DNA of 64,000 nt from Nemania diffusa (Eukaryota; Ascomycota; Sordariomycetes; Xylariales; Xylariaceae): NCBI GenBank assembly GCA_038501195.1, contig JBBPUQ010000006.1:4154001-4218000 (forward strand). The letters are read 5' to 3'. Below, one piece after another: positions 34,265 to 46,361 of this stretch. The position numbers and the translations under genes were made by a program. The notes beneath the pieces were generated by a model. It saw only the letters and a list, made by a program, of their open reading frames with translations, was not told where the DNA came from and ran no database searches. The stretch's first letter is position 1. Every line of letters starts with the position of its first letter.

Positions 34265-35768
34265 GGGCAGTAAGGAGATTTTCGAGGGGAGATGTCAATA
34301 GAAATATATATATTTATTGCAATCGCGTTACTCAAACTACTCGTTCTAGTCTCATTGGTTTTCTCCCCGTGCGATGAATGTGTTCTTCTCCTCTGTCACT
34401 CCTCCGCCACACATCCATCTATATAAGATGAGAAATGCAATCCCGTCATACGTGATCGGCCCCAGCGTTCCCCGCGCGCCGACCCGCTCGCCCTTACCGA
34501 GAGCGCGGCTCACCTTGTCTCACGCCTGCAAACGGCACTATCCATCGCGCCTGATGACATATGTATCCCCTTCGAGGGCTCGTCATCCGGGCGTCGTCCG
34601 ACTCAGCGGGCGAATTGCGGGCTGCTTATTGGTTGGCTGCGAGCCGCGGCGCATCGTTGGGGTTCGCGGGGTCCACCTTCGGTGCCGAGGTGGTGGTATA
34701 CTGCGTAGGGATTACTATGTCATACTTGGGCTGGGGGGAAGGTATGTGAGATTGAGAGTTGCGCGTGTGTTAGTATGCGAGGGCGGGAGAGTTATTTGGT
34801 GTTACTTTCACGTGGTGCGAGTTGATGTGTATTGTGTTACGGATGAACAAACGAGGCTCGCGACTCAGCTCGCGATTATCTAGGGCTTAACACGGCTTGC
34901 AGATCATATGATCGAAAGCCTTGTTAATATGCCTAGATAATATCTTCGTGAACCCTACTGCTAAGAGACCCATTATTAGTTCATCATGTTTTCTAATAAT
35001 TACAGCAGCTTCTTCTTCTCCTTGTTCTTCACTTTCAAGACTATCGTTAGAAACATAGATAGGTAAAACAATTAGCACACTAGAGTACTTGTATACTTGT
35101 CACGGGAATTGATTATTAGGTAACGCATTTGAGACTAGCAGCTGGGAGTAAAATTTGGTGGCACCGCTCCCAACGGCCTGCCTTAAATCTACCTGCTGAG
35201 GTAATCCACACATAACATAGAAGAAATGGGGATTAGTTCCTTCCGAGTATTTTCCGAACACGTACACATATGCGTAAGTATCTAGCAAGAACCAACGTGG
35301 CGTAGTATCGAGCTTTCAGCCCCCTTTTTCATATCTGCAGGCTGCAGCCTACCTAACCTACCTACTTGTACCCAAGCTTGCAGGTAGGTAGACTTGGCTG
35401 CAGCTGTCCAACCGGGACCCATACATAAAGTATGCTGGCTGGCAGTGACAGGTAACCGTAATTATAATCTCATATGATTGGTCTCAGTGGATTTAAGTCG
35501 GTAGGCTACCTGTCTGTCTATTAAAATTTAGCACTTACAGAACCTTATCTTTCCAGGATAGGAAATGTCAAGTAAACCACCCATGTCTTTCAAGACTCGA
35601 ATCATTTATTGAAAATACAATCCAAAAAGGGTTCGCTTCCCCCTACTACCCCTGTTTTATCTCCACATGCTCGAGATCGGATTTGCAACTTTTCCCCTGG
35701 CGTTGAGCTTGATTTGAGCCGCCTCAACGTCGTCTTCATTTTCTTGCTTTTGGAGACACCCTTGCATC
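34265..35768. other. Intergenic region with GC-rich block and imperfect palindrome
   Basis: No confirmed gene over 1.5 kb. The part 34440-34720 is distinctly GC-rich and has a plausible minus-strand exon (see findings). From 34880 on it is AT-rich. An imperfect palindrome around 35337-35410 combines GCTGCAG ends with CCTACCTAC and GTAGGTAG arms. Confidence 0.5.
35337..35410. repeat. Imperfect palindrome with CTGCAG ends and CCTACC/GGTAGG arms
   Basis: The left arm has CTGCAGGCTGCAG then ACCTAACCTACCTAC; the right arm has GGTAGGTAG then TTGGCTGCAGCTG. Arms pair imperfectly around the centre near 35377 (AAGCTT). It lies about 380 nt before the desaturase start codon and could be a regulatory site or a recombination scar. 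Confidence 0.5.
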
Positions 35769-37254
35769 ATGGATTCCATCATTATAAGCTCCGAGCTAAC
35801 GCCCTCAGACAAGCTCGTTCTGCAGAACCTAGCCAGTGACATCCAAAACCGGAAGCCATCCTCGAACGGAACTTCCAACGGGGCCGCAAAACACGTCTCC
35901 AAGTCAAAGAATGGTACTGCCAATGGAGGTTAGTTTGTTTACCATGCACCCCAAAAGTTTATTGATTCGCAACCGGGAAAATCTAACTGCAGATCCATCT
36001 AGACCTCAGTCGGCGGGCATCTAAGCTACCCGCAGACCAGGACACGCGTGATGTAACCACGCTCGTGGGTCTCAACGACCCGGCAAGCCAGGACTTCGAG
36101 CCAACCATCTTTTCATCATGGGATATGAGAGATCTGAAGTCTCGCCTGCCACCCGCAGTGTATCAATACATGCTACTACCCTACGTGTCGTGGGCCCAGA
36201 CGATAGCAAGACACGAGACAGATGTGATTATGGTCACCCATTTAATCATGCACTTTACCACATCGCTCCCCAGTGCTGTGTGGCTATTCTACCGTTTCTC
36301 ATATTTGCACGGAATTCTTCATGTGCTCTTACAAGGTTGGTATATAGGCGCATATACCCTTCTGCGACACCAACACATACATCAGAGGGGAGTCCTAGCT
36401 AAGCGTTCTTGGATGCAATTGTTTGATCAGATATTCCCATATGTGATGGACCCCTTGATGGGCCACACCTGGAACAGCTACTTCTACCATCACGTGAAGC
36501 ATCACCACGTCGAGGGGAATGGACCTGATGATCTTTCGTCAACCGTTCGCTACCAGCGAGACGACATATGGCATTTCCTCCATTACGTCGGGCGATTCTA
36601 TTTCCTCGTCTGGCTAGATCTCCCACTTTATTTCGTGCGAAAGGGCAGGGTGTCGCTAGCTCTCCGTACGGCATTTTGGGAGTTGTCCAACTATGCCACC
36701 ATCGTCTTCCTCCTTCGGTATAACTTCAAGCCGGCGCTCTTCACGCTTCTTATCCCATTACTTATCATGCGCCTCGGTCTCATGGTCGGCAACTGGGGCC
36801 AGCACGCCTTCGTAGATGCCGATGAGCCCGACTCGGACTACCGCTCTAGCATCACCCTAATCGACGTGCCGGTAATAACTAACCACCCCTTGTCCCCACG
36901 CGTCTACCACGATCTAACCTGAAATGATAGAGTAATCGCTACTGTTACAACGACGGCTATCACACCTCCCACCACCTCAACCCCCTCCGCCACTGGAGAG
37001 ACCACCCCGTGCACTTCCTCCAGAGCAAGGGCATCTACAGCCGCGAGCACGCGCTCGTCTTCCACAACATCGACTACCTCATGATCACGGTGCGGCTCAT
37101 GATGCGCGACTACGAGCACCTCGCGCGCTGCCTCGTGCCCATCGGCGAGCAGATCGACATGACCATGGACCAGCGCGTCGCCATGCTCAAGCGCCACACG
37201 CGGCGGTTCAGCGAGGACGAGATCCGGGCGAAGTTCAGCGCTGCGAAGGCGTAG
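35769..37254 (+). CDS. Membrane fatty-acid desaturase superfamily enzyme
   Basis: Exons 35769-35928, 36003-36871 and 36931-37254 give 450 aa. Splicing gives DVPSNRYCYNDGYHTSHHLN across the second join, matching histidine box 3. The three iron-binding His boxes are RHQHIHQRG (about residues 176-180), YHHVKHHHVEGNG (about 215-222) and YHTSHH (354-358). Between them lie hydrophobic membrane segments (about 130-170 and 240-310). The first intron uses TAG at 36001-36002: an earlier CAG lies only five bases past the CTAAC branch and would break the frame. These di-iron ER enzymes desaturate or hydroxylate acyl chains; substrate and regioselectivity are unknown. No cytochrome b5 domain is fused. It is convergent with the HET gene. 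Confidence 0.87.
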
Positions 37255-37725
37255 AGGTGGCTTGGTTGGATAATGTGGTGTGTCGATTGGTTGATTACGC
37301 AACTCCTTAGATATGGGCTACTATGGCGGCTGCTACTACATAGGGAAATTCTGGATTAGGTGAGCGGACTTGAGCGCGGGTTTGGCTATAATAGTGTACG
37401 CGGTTCTAAACTGATCAGCAGCAATGCGATGTTGGTGTTATAACTCAATTCACTAATGATACAAGCCCTCACAGTACTGGCAAATCGTAGAAAAGACTTA
37501 GAACAAGTCTACTCCCGCTATGCAATGATTAACCAGCAGTTGACATGGTCCTGCTGTCCATAGGCCACTACTACTTACATTCAGGTCAGTACAATTACTT
37601 TGGCAGAACTATGCGCCTTAAGAAGCTACCATCTCTCAGGATCTTCGTCACCCAGATGCCTGCAGTTCTTAGTGATACTGAGTGGTAGAGAAGGTCAGTT
37701 GAATAACAGACATTAAGTCTTAAAT
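37255..37725. other. Intergenic region between convergent genes
   Basis: Nothing but likely 3' UTRs; no motif, repeat or extra gene seen in 471 nt. Confidence 0.5.
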
Positions 37726-39916
37726 CTATACCAAAATAACTGTGCGCCAGTTTTCCTTATCTAATTTGATCTGCTTTGCCTCCTTAGACGGAATATGTAT
37801 CCACCCAACACGCTTCATCGCTTTTTCGTGGCCAAAATCTGCATTGGTAACAATCAGGCCATAATAAGTACCATCCTCGTTTTCCTCGAGATCCTCGCTC
37901 TGCTTGGAATCTTGATAGCTTCCGAGCAACATGATCTCAAGATCGAGATCCTTCCATTCCTCGCTCCAGGCAAGATCATCATAGTCAAATTTAGTAATGT
38001 AACTCTCAGACTTGTCGGTGTACCGCGTGCGCAGTTGTGGGCGTGGTGGCTGACTAGCGAGTTTACGCTTCTTCTCATACTCCTCATCTTCCTTAGAGAC
38101 CTCTTCTGGGAGCATCAGTCTTGCGATAGGGGCTCGAATACGAAGCCAGGCATTATCGACTTCGCCAAACGGGTTTACTTCATTCTTCAGCTCGACGTGC
38201 CACTCTATGACCTCCGCGGTATCCGTCCATGGCGTACTCTGCATGGAAGCCATTCCACCGTAGCTAGCCCAACTCCAGCTCGGGCCAATGTACTCGTCAG
38301 GGGTGGCTGCCTGGGGTTTGCTTTCCCCGAGCCCTTGCCATGCCAGTCCCGCGATCATATCCGTTTTCCACACCCCAGCGATATATTCTTCTTGATACCG
38401 CCTGCCAAATAATGCTCCGAGCCCACTGATAGCTGGGAATTTGTCCGAAGTCTTCGTGAGCTTGCGATCTCCAAATAAGCGGACAATCCGATGCCATAAA
38501 TTGAATTTTCCTCTAGATGTAGACGTTGAAGTACTTGATTTTGACAGTATAGGGTCTAATGAGCAATGGCGGGCGTCTTGGAAACTCCCATCTTCGCCAA
38601 AGACTCCTTGATCACACTCAAAGTAAATCTGGTGGGTGTTGTAATGGAGAATATGGCGGGCTAACAAGCGTTCTTGCAGAGCCCATCCCCGGTTGGACAG
38701 TGGCTCTTCCGAGAACCCTCTACGGTCCCAATCGTGCTGGTCACGATTGAATATAAGATGCGCGTGCACGCCTCTTCCCAGCGCTGGATGGTCCAGTACT
38801 ACAGACGGCCTGGTCGGACGATCATGAAACACGCCTTGGGAGCTATTACTAGCGTGGTTTGCAGCAATAACGAGATAGGCGTTCGAATACACATCGCACA
38901 TACGGGCTGATTCCCGCGCCCAATCGTCTGCGTCGTCCTGGCAGATACAGACACTGTCAATCCACAGATAACGGATGCCCAGATGCCTGCAGAGTCTGAC
39001 AGCGTCGAAGAAAGTCTTGGGAACCTCAGACAGCTGGATGCCTTGCCGTCTGGAATCAATCGTCTGCCGGGAACTGGTGAAACTAGCTGTATCACCCCAC
39101 TATTGAATAAAGTCAGTTAGCACTAATGCCAGCGAGGCGTAGCGTCATAAGATGAAAGACGGAAATCAGACGAGCAATACTTGCGCAATACGACAAACTG
39201 GCATATATGCCCCGTTGCCCTTGTGCGGGCTCTATCAATTTGATCGAGTTTCCACCCTCTCCTACATCGATAATTCGCGAGGGGAGTAGAGTCTCGTCTC
39301 GCGAACAACCATCATGGCCGTCGCGACACTGTTTCACGAACGACGATGCCACGTCGAGACTGCTCTCCGACCCACTATACAGCTCGGGCGGCCGGACAGT
39401 CAGCTCTTTTGCCATTTCATGAGCTATTCCATGTTAGTTTATGAAGCTGGGCTAGCCTCAGCTGAGGAATGGCGTACTGGACTCGACACTGAAGGCTACT
39501 CCGGTGAGCAGATATATAGACCGCTTTACTTTGCTTTGAACATAGACTAGAAATCCAGGGGCGCCGCCAGTGCGCTTCGTCAAGTACAGCTGCTGGCCCT
39601 CCGGCACCGGATGCTGATAGCTATCACGGAAGGTGACGTAAAACGGTGTCTGCAAAGCGGTCTCTTGTTTCTCGCACCACTGGTGCACGCCGGCTTGTAC
39701 GACACTGCAAAGGGGGCATGCGTGAGCAGAAGAAGCCAACGCAGCCAGATCGGCATGCCATGGGAACCCAATTTGATCCTTTTGATATGTGCCTTCATCG
39801 TTGGGCAACAACGCGGGAAGATCGCTGTGATCGCCGATTCGGGAAAATCCATGTCTGGGGGGTTCTGGCAGTGTGGAGAATGGGATCGACTGGCAAGCCG
39901 CACAGATTGAAGCCAT
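37726..39916 (-). CDS. HET-domain protein (heterokaryon incompatibility type)
   Basis: Exons 39478-39916, 39185-39423 and 37726-39099 give 683 aa. The N-terminus MASICAACQSIP plus HACPLCSVVQ has spaced Cys. The HET core is YASLSYCWGD (across intron 2, residues 217-229), RHLGIRYLWIDSVCICQDD and DVYSNAYLVIAA; GWALQERLL follows at about 364-372. HET domains, related to TIR-like signalling, trigger fungal cell death when incompatible hyphae fuse. The C-terminal 300 residues carry no recognised effector or repeats. Intron 1 (54 nt, GTACGC donor, CTAAC branch) and intron 2 (85 nt, GCAAGT donor) are needed for frame. An in-frame ATG eight codons upstream (39940) is possible. Such genes are often multi-copy and polymorphic. 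Confidence 0.88.
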
Positions 39917-40317
39917 CGTGGTCTCAATGAGGATGAGCACCTCTTTTCACTCGGGGAGCGGGGAAAGTGAGACGCGAAAGTTGGAGTGAACCTCAATGAC
40001 TACCGCGGTTGGCGGGGATGTTCAAGTAATCATATCACGTGAGACAGCATGTAGGATTTCATTTCTTCATCTCCTTATCTTCCTTGTTAGAAGCAGGCTA
40101 TGGTATGGAATTGAGTTAAGTGCGCTGTATTGCAAGGCTTGTCAGTACACGCATTGGAACTACGGACTACTACTGCCCAAGTATCAGGCTTAACGTGCTC
40201 CTCTATGTATTTTCAGTTTATTGCTTGACTAAAGTAAGTGGCATTATCTGTTCCATCTATAGCACACTTTAGGGCACTATAATTGCAGTAAGTAAAACTT
40301 GTATTGGGGGAGCGTGA
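39917..40317. other. Intergenic region before ALDH relic
   Basis: About 400 nt; includes the HET promoter side (minus strand) and sequence before the first recognisable codons of the broken aldehyde dehydrogenase. The missing 5' part of that gene was not found here. Confidence 0.45.
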
Positions 40318-41163
40318 GTGTAGTAGGCTAGTCTGCAAGCAGATCATGGCCGCCTGCGCTAGCACTCTAAAGAGGGTGACGCTTCAGCTTGGCGGTAATG
40401 ATGCAGCAATTATTTGTGGCGATGTTGACATCAAATCTGTCGCCAACGATGTAAGTACCTAGAATTCCTCTTTTCTAGTGCTCGAATGAACGCTGATGAA
40501 TAGTTTCTGGGCAGGTTTCCACGCTTATATTTGCACGTTCAGGCTAGATGTGCATGGGCATCAAGCGAATTTATGTACATGAGAGTATTTTTTATCCCTT
40601 CCTTGCCGCTCTAGTCAAGGAGACCAAGGAGGTCGAATACCCCAGTTGTGAGAATCCAAGTCACTACAAGGATAAGAACAGATTTCTGGGCTCCATCCGG
40701 ACCCAGGAACAGTACGAGAAGCTCGAGAGGCTACTCGCGGATCGGAAAGAAAGGCTAGAAGACGAATTATAGAGGGGAGCCTTACGCGGACGATAAGCCC
40801 CATCGCAAAATGCGCCCAACTATTCTCGACAACCCTCCGGATGACTCTAGTGTTGTGGCTAACGAAAAGTTCGGACACATTGTTCCAGTGCTGAAGTGAA
40901 CGAAAGAGGATGACGTGATCAGACTCGTAAATGCATCAAGACTAGGGCTCGGGGCTTCAGTCTGGAGTCTGGACCCAAGACATGCCACGTGCTGAGAGAG
41001 TAGCGAGGCAACATGAGGCGGGGAGCATTTGGATCAACTCACATTTTGGGAGTGATCATAGAGTACTGTTTGGTGGTCATAAGGAGAGTGGCGTCGGCAC
41101 GGACCTAGGGGAACTAGGTCTTCAGGGCTGGTGTAATCCTCAGGAAATCTGGGTGAAGGGTGG
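40318..41163 (+). pseudogene. Decayed aldehyde dehydrogenase (ALDH) gene, 5' truncated
   Basis: ALDH motifs occur in order: TLKRVTLQLGGNDAAI (from 40368), then after an intact-looking intron (40451-40514, GTAAGT...CAG) RSG-stop-MCMGIKRIYVHES, where the family has GQ-[IM]-C with the catalytic Cys. Later pieces are RPTILDNPPDDSSVV, GHIVPVLK, LGLGASVWSLD and AGSIWIN...FGGHKESGVG. In-frame stops fall at 40545 (TAG at the Gln before the catalytic Cys), 40770 and 40897 (TGA where the family has Trp), and the frame shifts near 40985. The first half of the protein (roughly 230 residues) is missing. It cannot make a functional enzyme. Confidence 0.85.
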
Positions 41164-42461
41164 TGATAGGGTTCCTCATCTCTCTCGGCATACGCGTTCG
41201 CGATGAGAGTTTCTAGGATGCTCATGGTCTGACGAGCAACTTTCTAGAAATGCGGTGCTTGGGTATCGAGTGTAGGTTCACCCTAGTATGAACGAAGTTA
41301 GTATTTATCTTTTCAAAATGAATAATTCGCGATTAGGGTCCGTTGCATGTAGATCTGGCGGCCTTTTTGAGAATGAAGTAATAACTGAGGTTTGAAGGTT
41401 GAGAGTTGTGTTGGGTGACCGAGTTGACAGTCGGGGTCTATGGTCATGAGGAAATGCAGGCGGCAATGATGTTCGATTCATGCGATCTATCGATTGGTGG
41501 GTTACGTATCGTCCTCCCACTTACCTGTCACCAAGCCGCCCCTCGAAGTTGATTATGTATCAAGCCTCAGTAATTCATCTATCGTACAGTCACTCCCGAG
41601 ATAGGCTGTCCAATCCATTGTGTTCATAGCAATCAAGCTCACGCCACCGGGAACACAGATCTAATTAGATCTAACCAAGGGATTTGACTACACAAATAGT
41701 TTTCTCAAAATGTATTACGTTACGATAGACACTGTACTGTTGGCCGTTGCCATTTTCCTAAGTATGCTGAACACAGGTAGTCAGACTACCTCACCAACCA
41801 GATATTACAACATTGTACTCACCGAGTCAACAAAAATCATATCATACGGCTCATTCTACACGTAGGACATCGCAACAGATCAGGAGTTAATTTCCTATAT
41901 AACATAGAGCAATATATGTTTATACGCCCACATATATAGCCACATCATACTTTTCATATTATTCATACACTTACACATACACACATGACACTATGTGCTA
42001 CTTTACACCCGCTTTCCTCGTATGATAGATCTGTCTTACAAAGGGTATATTTCGATCTGTGATGGGAAGATGGGCGTCACAACTCCCTTCGATCGGCCAG
42101 AAAGAACGATATCGAAGTGTTGTACGAAAGGTGGTGCATACGTTAACGCACTAAACAGACTGTGCAATAGAGTTATTAGTAATTTCCACCAAATGCCTCG
42201 GTGAGGCTATCGAAAGCTAGCAAACCAGGCAAAGTTGTATATATAGCCCTAGGGTAAACTTAAGGTTCCGAGATGCTTCTAAACGGGCCATACAGATCTT
42301 AGCAACTTTGATGGATTACTCGCAATATTAAAACCTATCTCTAAGCCTTTATCAAAGCCTCTTTTCTACATAGCAACACGTCCGCTGCAAGGGCGTAAAG
42401 GGAAGAAAGAAGGGATTAAAAGGTCCTTCTCATACTCCGAGACTCGATCAGCATCTCTAAT
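41164..42461. other. Intergenic AT-rich region
   Basis: About 1.3 kb, nothing coding supported. A CA-rich stretch (41955-41990) and several short A/T runs precede the esterase gene. Confidence 0.5.
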
Positions 42462-44372
42462 ATGGACCGCCGAACAGTCGGCAGCATCATGATATTCAAG
42501 ACTCTCATTTTTCGTCTTTTACTGGCCTTTGCCGACACACAATTCCCTGTTTTTGGTAAGAATTTGGACGCTCAGGCGAGCTTGCCGACTCTACAGTTAC
42601 CGTGGGGAATCTACCGAGCTCAAGAGTTTGCCGCAGATCCGAATGTAATCGCCACTCCCATGTAGATGTGGAAGCTCTCACTTATGATAAAATTACAGAT
42701 CTACATATTCGAAAACGTGCGTTTTGGTGCTAACCCTCCACGTTTCAGCGCACCGTCATTCCCTACGTGGACCAACTCTTCAGTCCAACCTGTTAGCGAC
42801 GGCAGGAATTGCATCCAGGCTAGTCAGAATTTAGCAGCATTACCTGGCATCGGCAATCCGGAGGAGAACCCAATCGCCAAACAGAGCGAAGACTGCTTGT
42901 TTCTCGATATCTATGTTCCGAGGACAGTCTTCCAGGATAGCGAAGTGAATCTAATGCCCGTCGTGGTTTGGGTGTACGGGGGTGCCTTTTTTACGGGAAG
43001 CAAGCAATACCTAGGGCCTCTGTATACTGGACGGTCGATCTTGCGAGAGACTAACTACAAAACTATCTTCGTCGCCGGGAACTACCGCCTTGGTGCCTTC
43101 GGATGGCTAGCCGGGGATTATATGCAGAAGGAAGCAACACCTAATGCTGGACTACACGACCAAGCCCTCCTTTTCGAGTGGGTGCAAAAATACATTGGCC
43201 TGGCTCACGGCGACAGCAGCAGAGTCAGCGCCTGGGGAGAATCGGCAGGCGCAAGCTCTATCTTACACCACTTGATTCGCGAGGACGGGTGCAGGGATCC
43301 GAAATTCAAAACCGTCGCCCTGCAGAGCCCGGCTTTCCAATGGGCCTGGGACAACTCACCCAATGGGACGCTGGATCAGGTGTACCGAAACTTCTCGCAG
43401 CTCGCGGGTTGTGGCCACTCGTTTGATATTGACTGCTTAAGGGCATCAAAGCACTTGTTCGCTGCCAACCAGAAGCTCTTTGCCACGGCGAAGCAGACTG
43501 GTATTTACCCAGTCGGTCCGTCGGTCGATGGAAAATGGGTTACCACTATACCTACTCTGTCCTTTGCTCATGGTATGGTCGGTCCCCTTGATGTGCGGTG
43601 TGTTCTCATGCTCATTTCTTTTTGTGTAGGTACATTCTGGAAGGGTATCGATTCTGCCATCGTTTCGCACTGCCTGAACGAGTCAGCCCTTTTCGTTCCG
43701 AAATACGTCATATCTAGTGACTCGTTCGCCGCTTTTCTGGCTGCAGTTCTGCCCGGAACCGAGTTGGCGCCCCAGCGAGACAAGGTCACCAGACAGTACG
43801 ACTGCGAGGGGAGGTTCAAAGATGACTTCAGAAAATGTATTGCAACGGTCATTCGCGATTGGGGATTTACTTGCAACACCCGGGATCTCTTCAATGCCTA
43901 CGCCTCAGTGGCTCGCATGATGAGATACGGCTTTCCGAGCCCCGAAGTAAGCTACCACGCGAGCGATCTCATCGCTCTCTTCAGTACCTCTGCCGATGAG
44001 GTCGAGTATCTGCTCAAGGATGTGGTGCCAAAAGAACAAGCCGAGAAGTATGCTGCGTGGTTGGTGGAAACGGGGATCATGAAGGCGTACCAGAGCTATT
44101 TTGCGTCGTTCGCGCTCTCTGGGGGCGATCCAAATACCCTCCCTCAGCCAGACGAAATTTGGCGGCCAGATTGGCCCATTGGGGATAGATCGGGAGATGT
44201 GCTTACAAATGTCCTCCATGTCCAAGCTAATCTTCTCTGGCCCGATTTCTCCTTGCAAGACGACGACCAGAATACGGAGAGTATCTGTAAGTTCTGGACT
44301 ACTTTGGCAAGCGAGATCGTTTCCCAGCCAGGTGACGAGGCACAGGGACGTGGTCAACTTGAAGAACTCTAG
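42462..44372 (+). CDS. Type-B carboxylesterase / lipase, secreted
   Basis: Exons 42462-42644, 42699-43572 and 43630-44372 give 599 aa. A hydrophobic leader (IMIFKTLIFRLLLAFADT) follows a charged start; a second ATG at 42489 would give a tidier signal peptide. Carboxylesterase hallmarks are EDCLFLDIYVP (about residue 125), the oxyanion segment VYGGAFFTGS (about 154) and the nucleophile elbow WGESAGASS (Ser243). Intron 1 (54 nt) contains a stop and joins ADPN to IYIFENVRFG. Intron 2 (57 nt) is in frame and open; removing it gives SFAHGTFWKGIDSAIVSH, the normal family sequence. The family includes cholinesterase-like and lipase enzymes acting on esters; substrate unknown. Neighbours are further secreted esterases. 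Confidence 0.87.
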
Positions 44373-44724
44373 CCTCTAGGCGTTTAGGTTATCACTATAG
44401 TGTTGATCAAGGGGAAGCGGGATGAAGCGATCATAGCACACTCGTATCACCATCAACTAAGCAGCTGTCCTCCATACATTTGAACTGGTTTAAGTTGAAA
44501 AGTTTCAAACTAGTAAGATTATTAACAGGTTATCTTTCTTTTTCTTTTTTTCCTTTAACAAATAATTAACAAATACATGTAATATATATCTTATCAGTCA
44601 ATCAGATCGGTAAGCCTGTCAGCCAGCATTAATACTAAATTTGAACCCTGCTTGCACTAATAATAATGGTGTAGATGAAACGAGATCCGAGAATATGTAT
44701 ATCATCTCACTATGTCTCTTCAAG
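44373..44724. other. Intergenic region between convergent esterase genes
   Basis: A 352-nt spacer between two convergent stops, with T-rich runs near 44530-44555 that could aid 3' end formation. Nothing else seen. Confidence 0.5.
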
Positions 44725-46361
44725 TTATATTACACATCTCCAGCTCGATGCGTCGCTCACGTTTCCACTCCCACTGTACTTTAGTTCTTTCGGCAACTTA
44801 CAAATATTCCTCGTCTGTCCATTCCCAGAAGCAAAAAAAGTTTCGGGCGCCTTGCCCTTCTCGACCCATTCGACGAGGGGTGCGAGATTCTCTACTGAGA
44901 TCTGAGGACCAGGGCCGTCACCACAGTGGCCCAGACCTGGTGCCATGAAGACGCGGAAGAACTCGTCCGTCTTCTCCTGTCCACCAGCTAGGTCTACGAC
45001 ACGTTGCCAGTAATCAATAGTGCCCAGGGGCGTGATAAAATCATCCGCCCATCCATGCCATGTCAGCATCTTGCCACCGCGCTTATGGAATGCCGAGAGG
45101 TCGGGGTTATCGGTGCCCCAGAGCTCACGGAATTTAGATACTGATTGATGGAACAGATCGGTCAGCTCGCCCTGTTTGATATCACTAACGTCGAGATTAG
45201 GATTTCGTAGCAAGAAGTCTCCGATCCATTGCGTCGAGACAACAAAGCCTGGTTGTATTGCCTGCCATTGATAGTTCGCTCCTGGTTGTATCCCGTACCA
45301 CAAAAGCTTTCCGTGTTCGTCTGTGAAACCATCCCTGATTTTATTCCACACAATTGCATCACGCTCTGTTATGATGGTAGTGGTGTTCTCATCACATTGC
45401 ACTTCCCTGCCCACCACACTCCTCGCATCGAATCTGCACTTGAGTGGGTTGCTTATCAACCCATCAGCAGCACCATCAAGCAAGTCGCAGGCATTAATGC
45501 TCGCGTTTCCAATAGCACCTAGTTTGCAAATTGGGACAGGCTCACCGCCCTGGTTCTGCACCGTCAGAGGCCAGTAGTCTGCCACGATAACCCTGTCCCA
45601 GTTGATCGCCGGGGAAGCTGCTAAGATACCGTCGTAATCTTCTGGATAGCGCTGAGCCTCGCCCATGCCCTGGCGCCCGCCGGTACTACATGCCAACCAA
45701 TAGCTGTACTCCGGCTTCTTTCCGTAAAACTTTCCGGACAAGTCTTTACCGATAACCGTCATTTCATGGACGGACAGATACGCTACAACGCACTGAGTTA
45801 GCCCCTTGCTGTTGCTCCTAAATGTTACCTTCCGCTAGGACTTACCGAAATTCTCAACTAGCTGAGTCGAGTTGTACCAGGGGCCCGAATCGTCATCTAG
45901 GTTCACTCCAGCGTCTGTGGCCCCAGCCGAATACCCGCTGATCACGGCCGGCAAGAGTTCTATGTCGAACAGACCTGCTGCGAACTACAAACAATATATC
46001 TTGTTAGATCATGCTATGAGGTAAAGAGGGCATTATTCAGTGAACTTACGCCGCGACCTCCAGTACCCTGCCACCGGCCGTTCCACCCGTCGAGCGGGAG
46101 ATAGATGGTAACCCGGACGGCGTCGCCCGCATGGCCATGCGTTAGGAAGACCTCAACATCGCAGATGTTAACACTGCCGGCTACACCATCGTACGTGACG
46201 TTGTAGCGCTCCGTCGCTGTGGAGTTTATAAGAGTTGCCCCCTCTGGAGTTGTTGGTGCTAACGACGAGCAGGAAGTGACAGGGGGAAGTGCTAAGGCTA
46301 GGCAGGTTTGAACTAGGCTCCCGAGAGCCAAGCAAATGTAGGGTAGAGGAAGCATGATCAT
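44725..46361 (-). CDS. Tannase / feruloyl esterase family enzyme, secreted
   Basis: Exons 46050-46361, 45846-45984 and 44725-45782 give 502 aa; donors GTAAGT and GTAAGT, acceptors TAG. The start MIMLPLPYICLALG gives a clear signal peptide. The family CS-D-HC motif is complete: Cys182-Ser183 in YWLACSTGGRQGM, Asp near 397 in HGWADDFITP, and His-Cys near 435 in PGLGHCGDGPG. Several N-glycosylation sequons (NST, NVT, NTT) support secretion. Known members hydrolyse gallate esters (tannase) or ferulate esters on arabinoxylan and pectin (FaeB type). A TATA-like TTTAAATAG (complement) lies about 80 nt upstream. It sits between two other secreted esterases. Confidence 0.9.

Noticed and set aside
34374..34883. 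169-codon plus-strand frame
   Set aside because: Arg/Val-rich translation typical of a GC-rich antisense shadow; the minus strand reads more plausibly.
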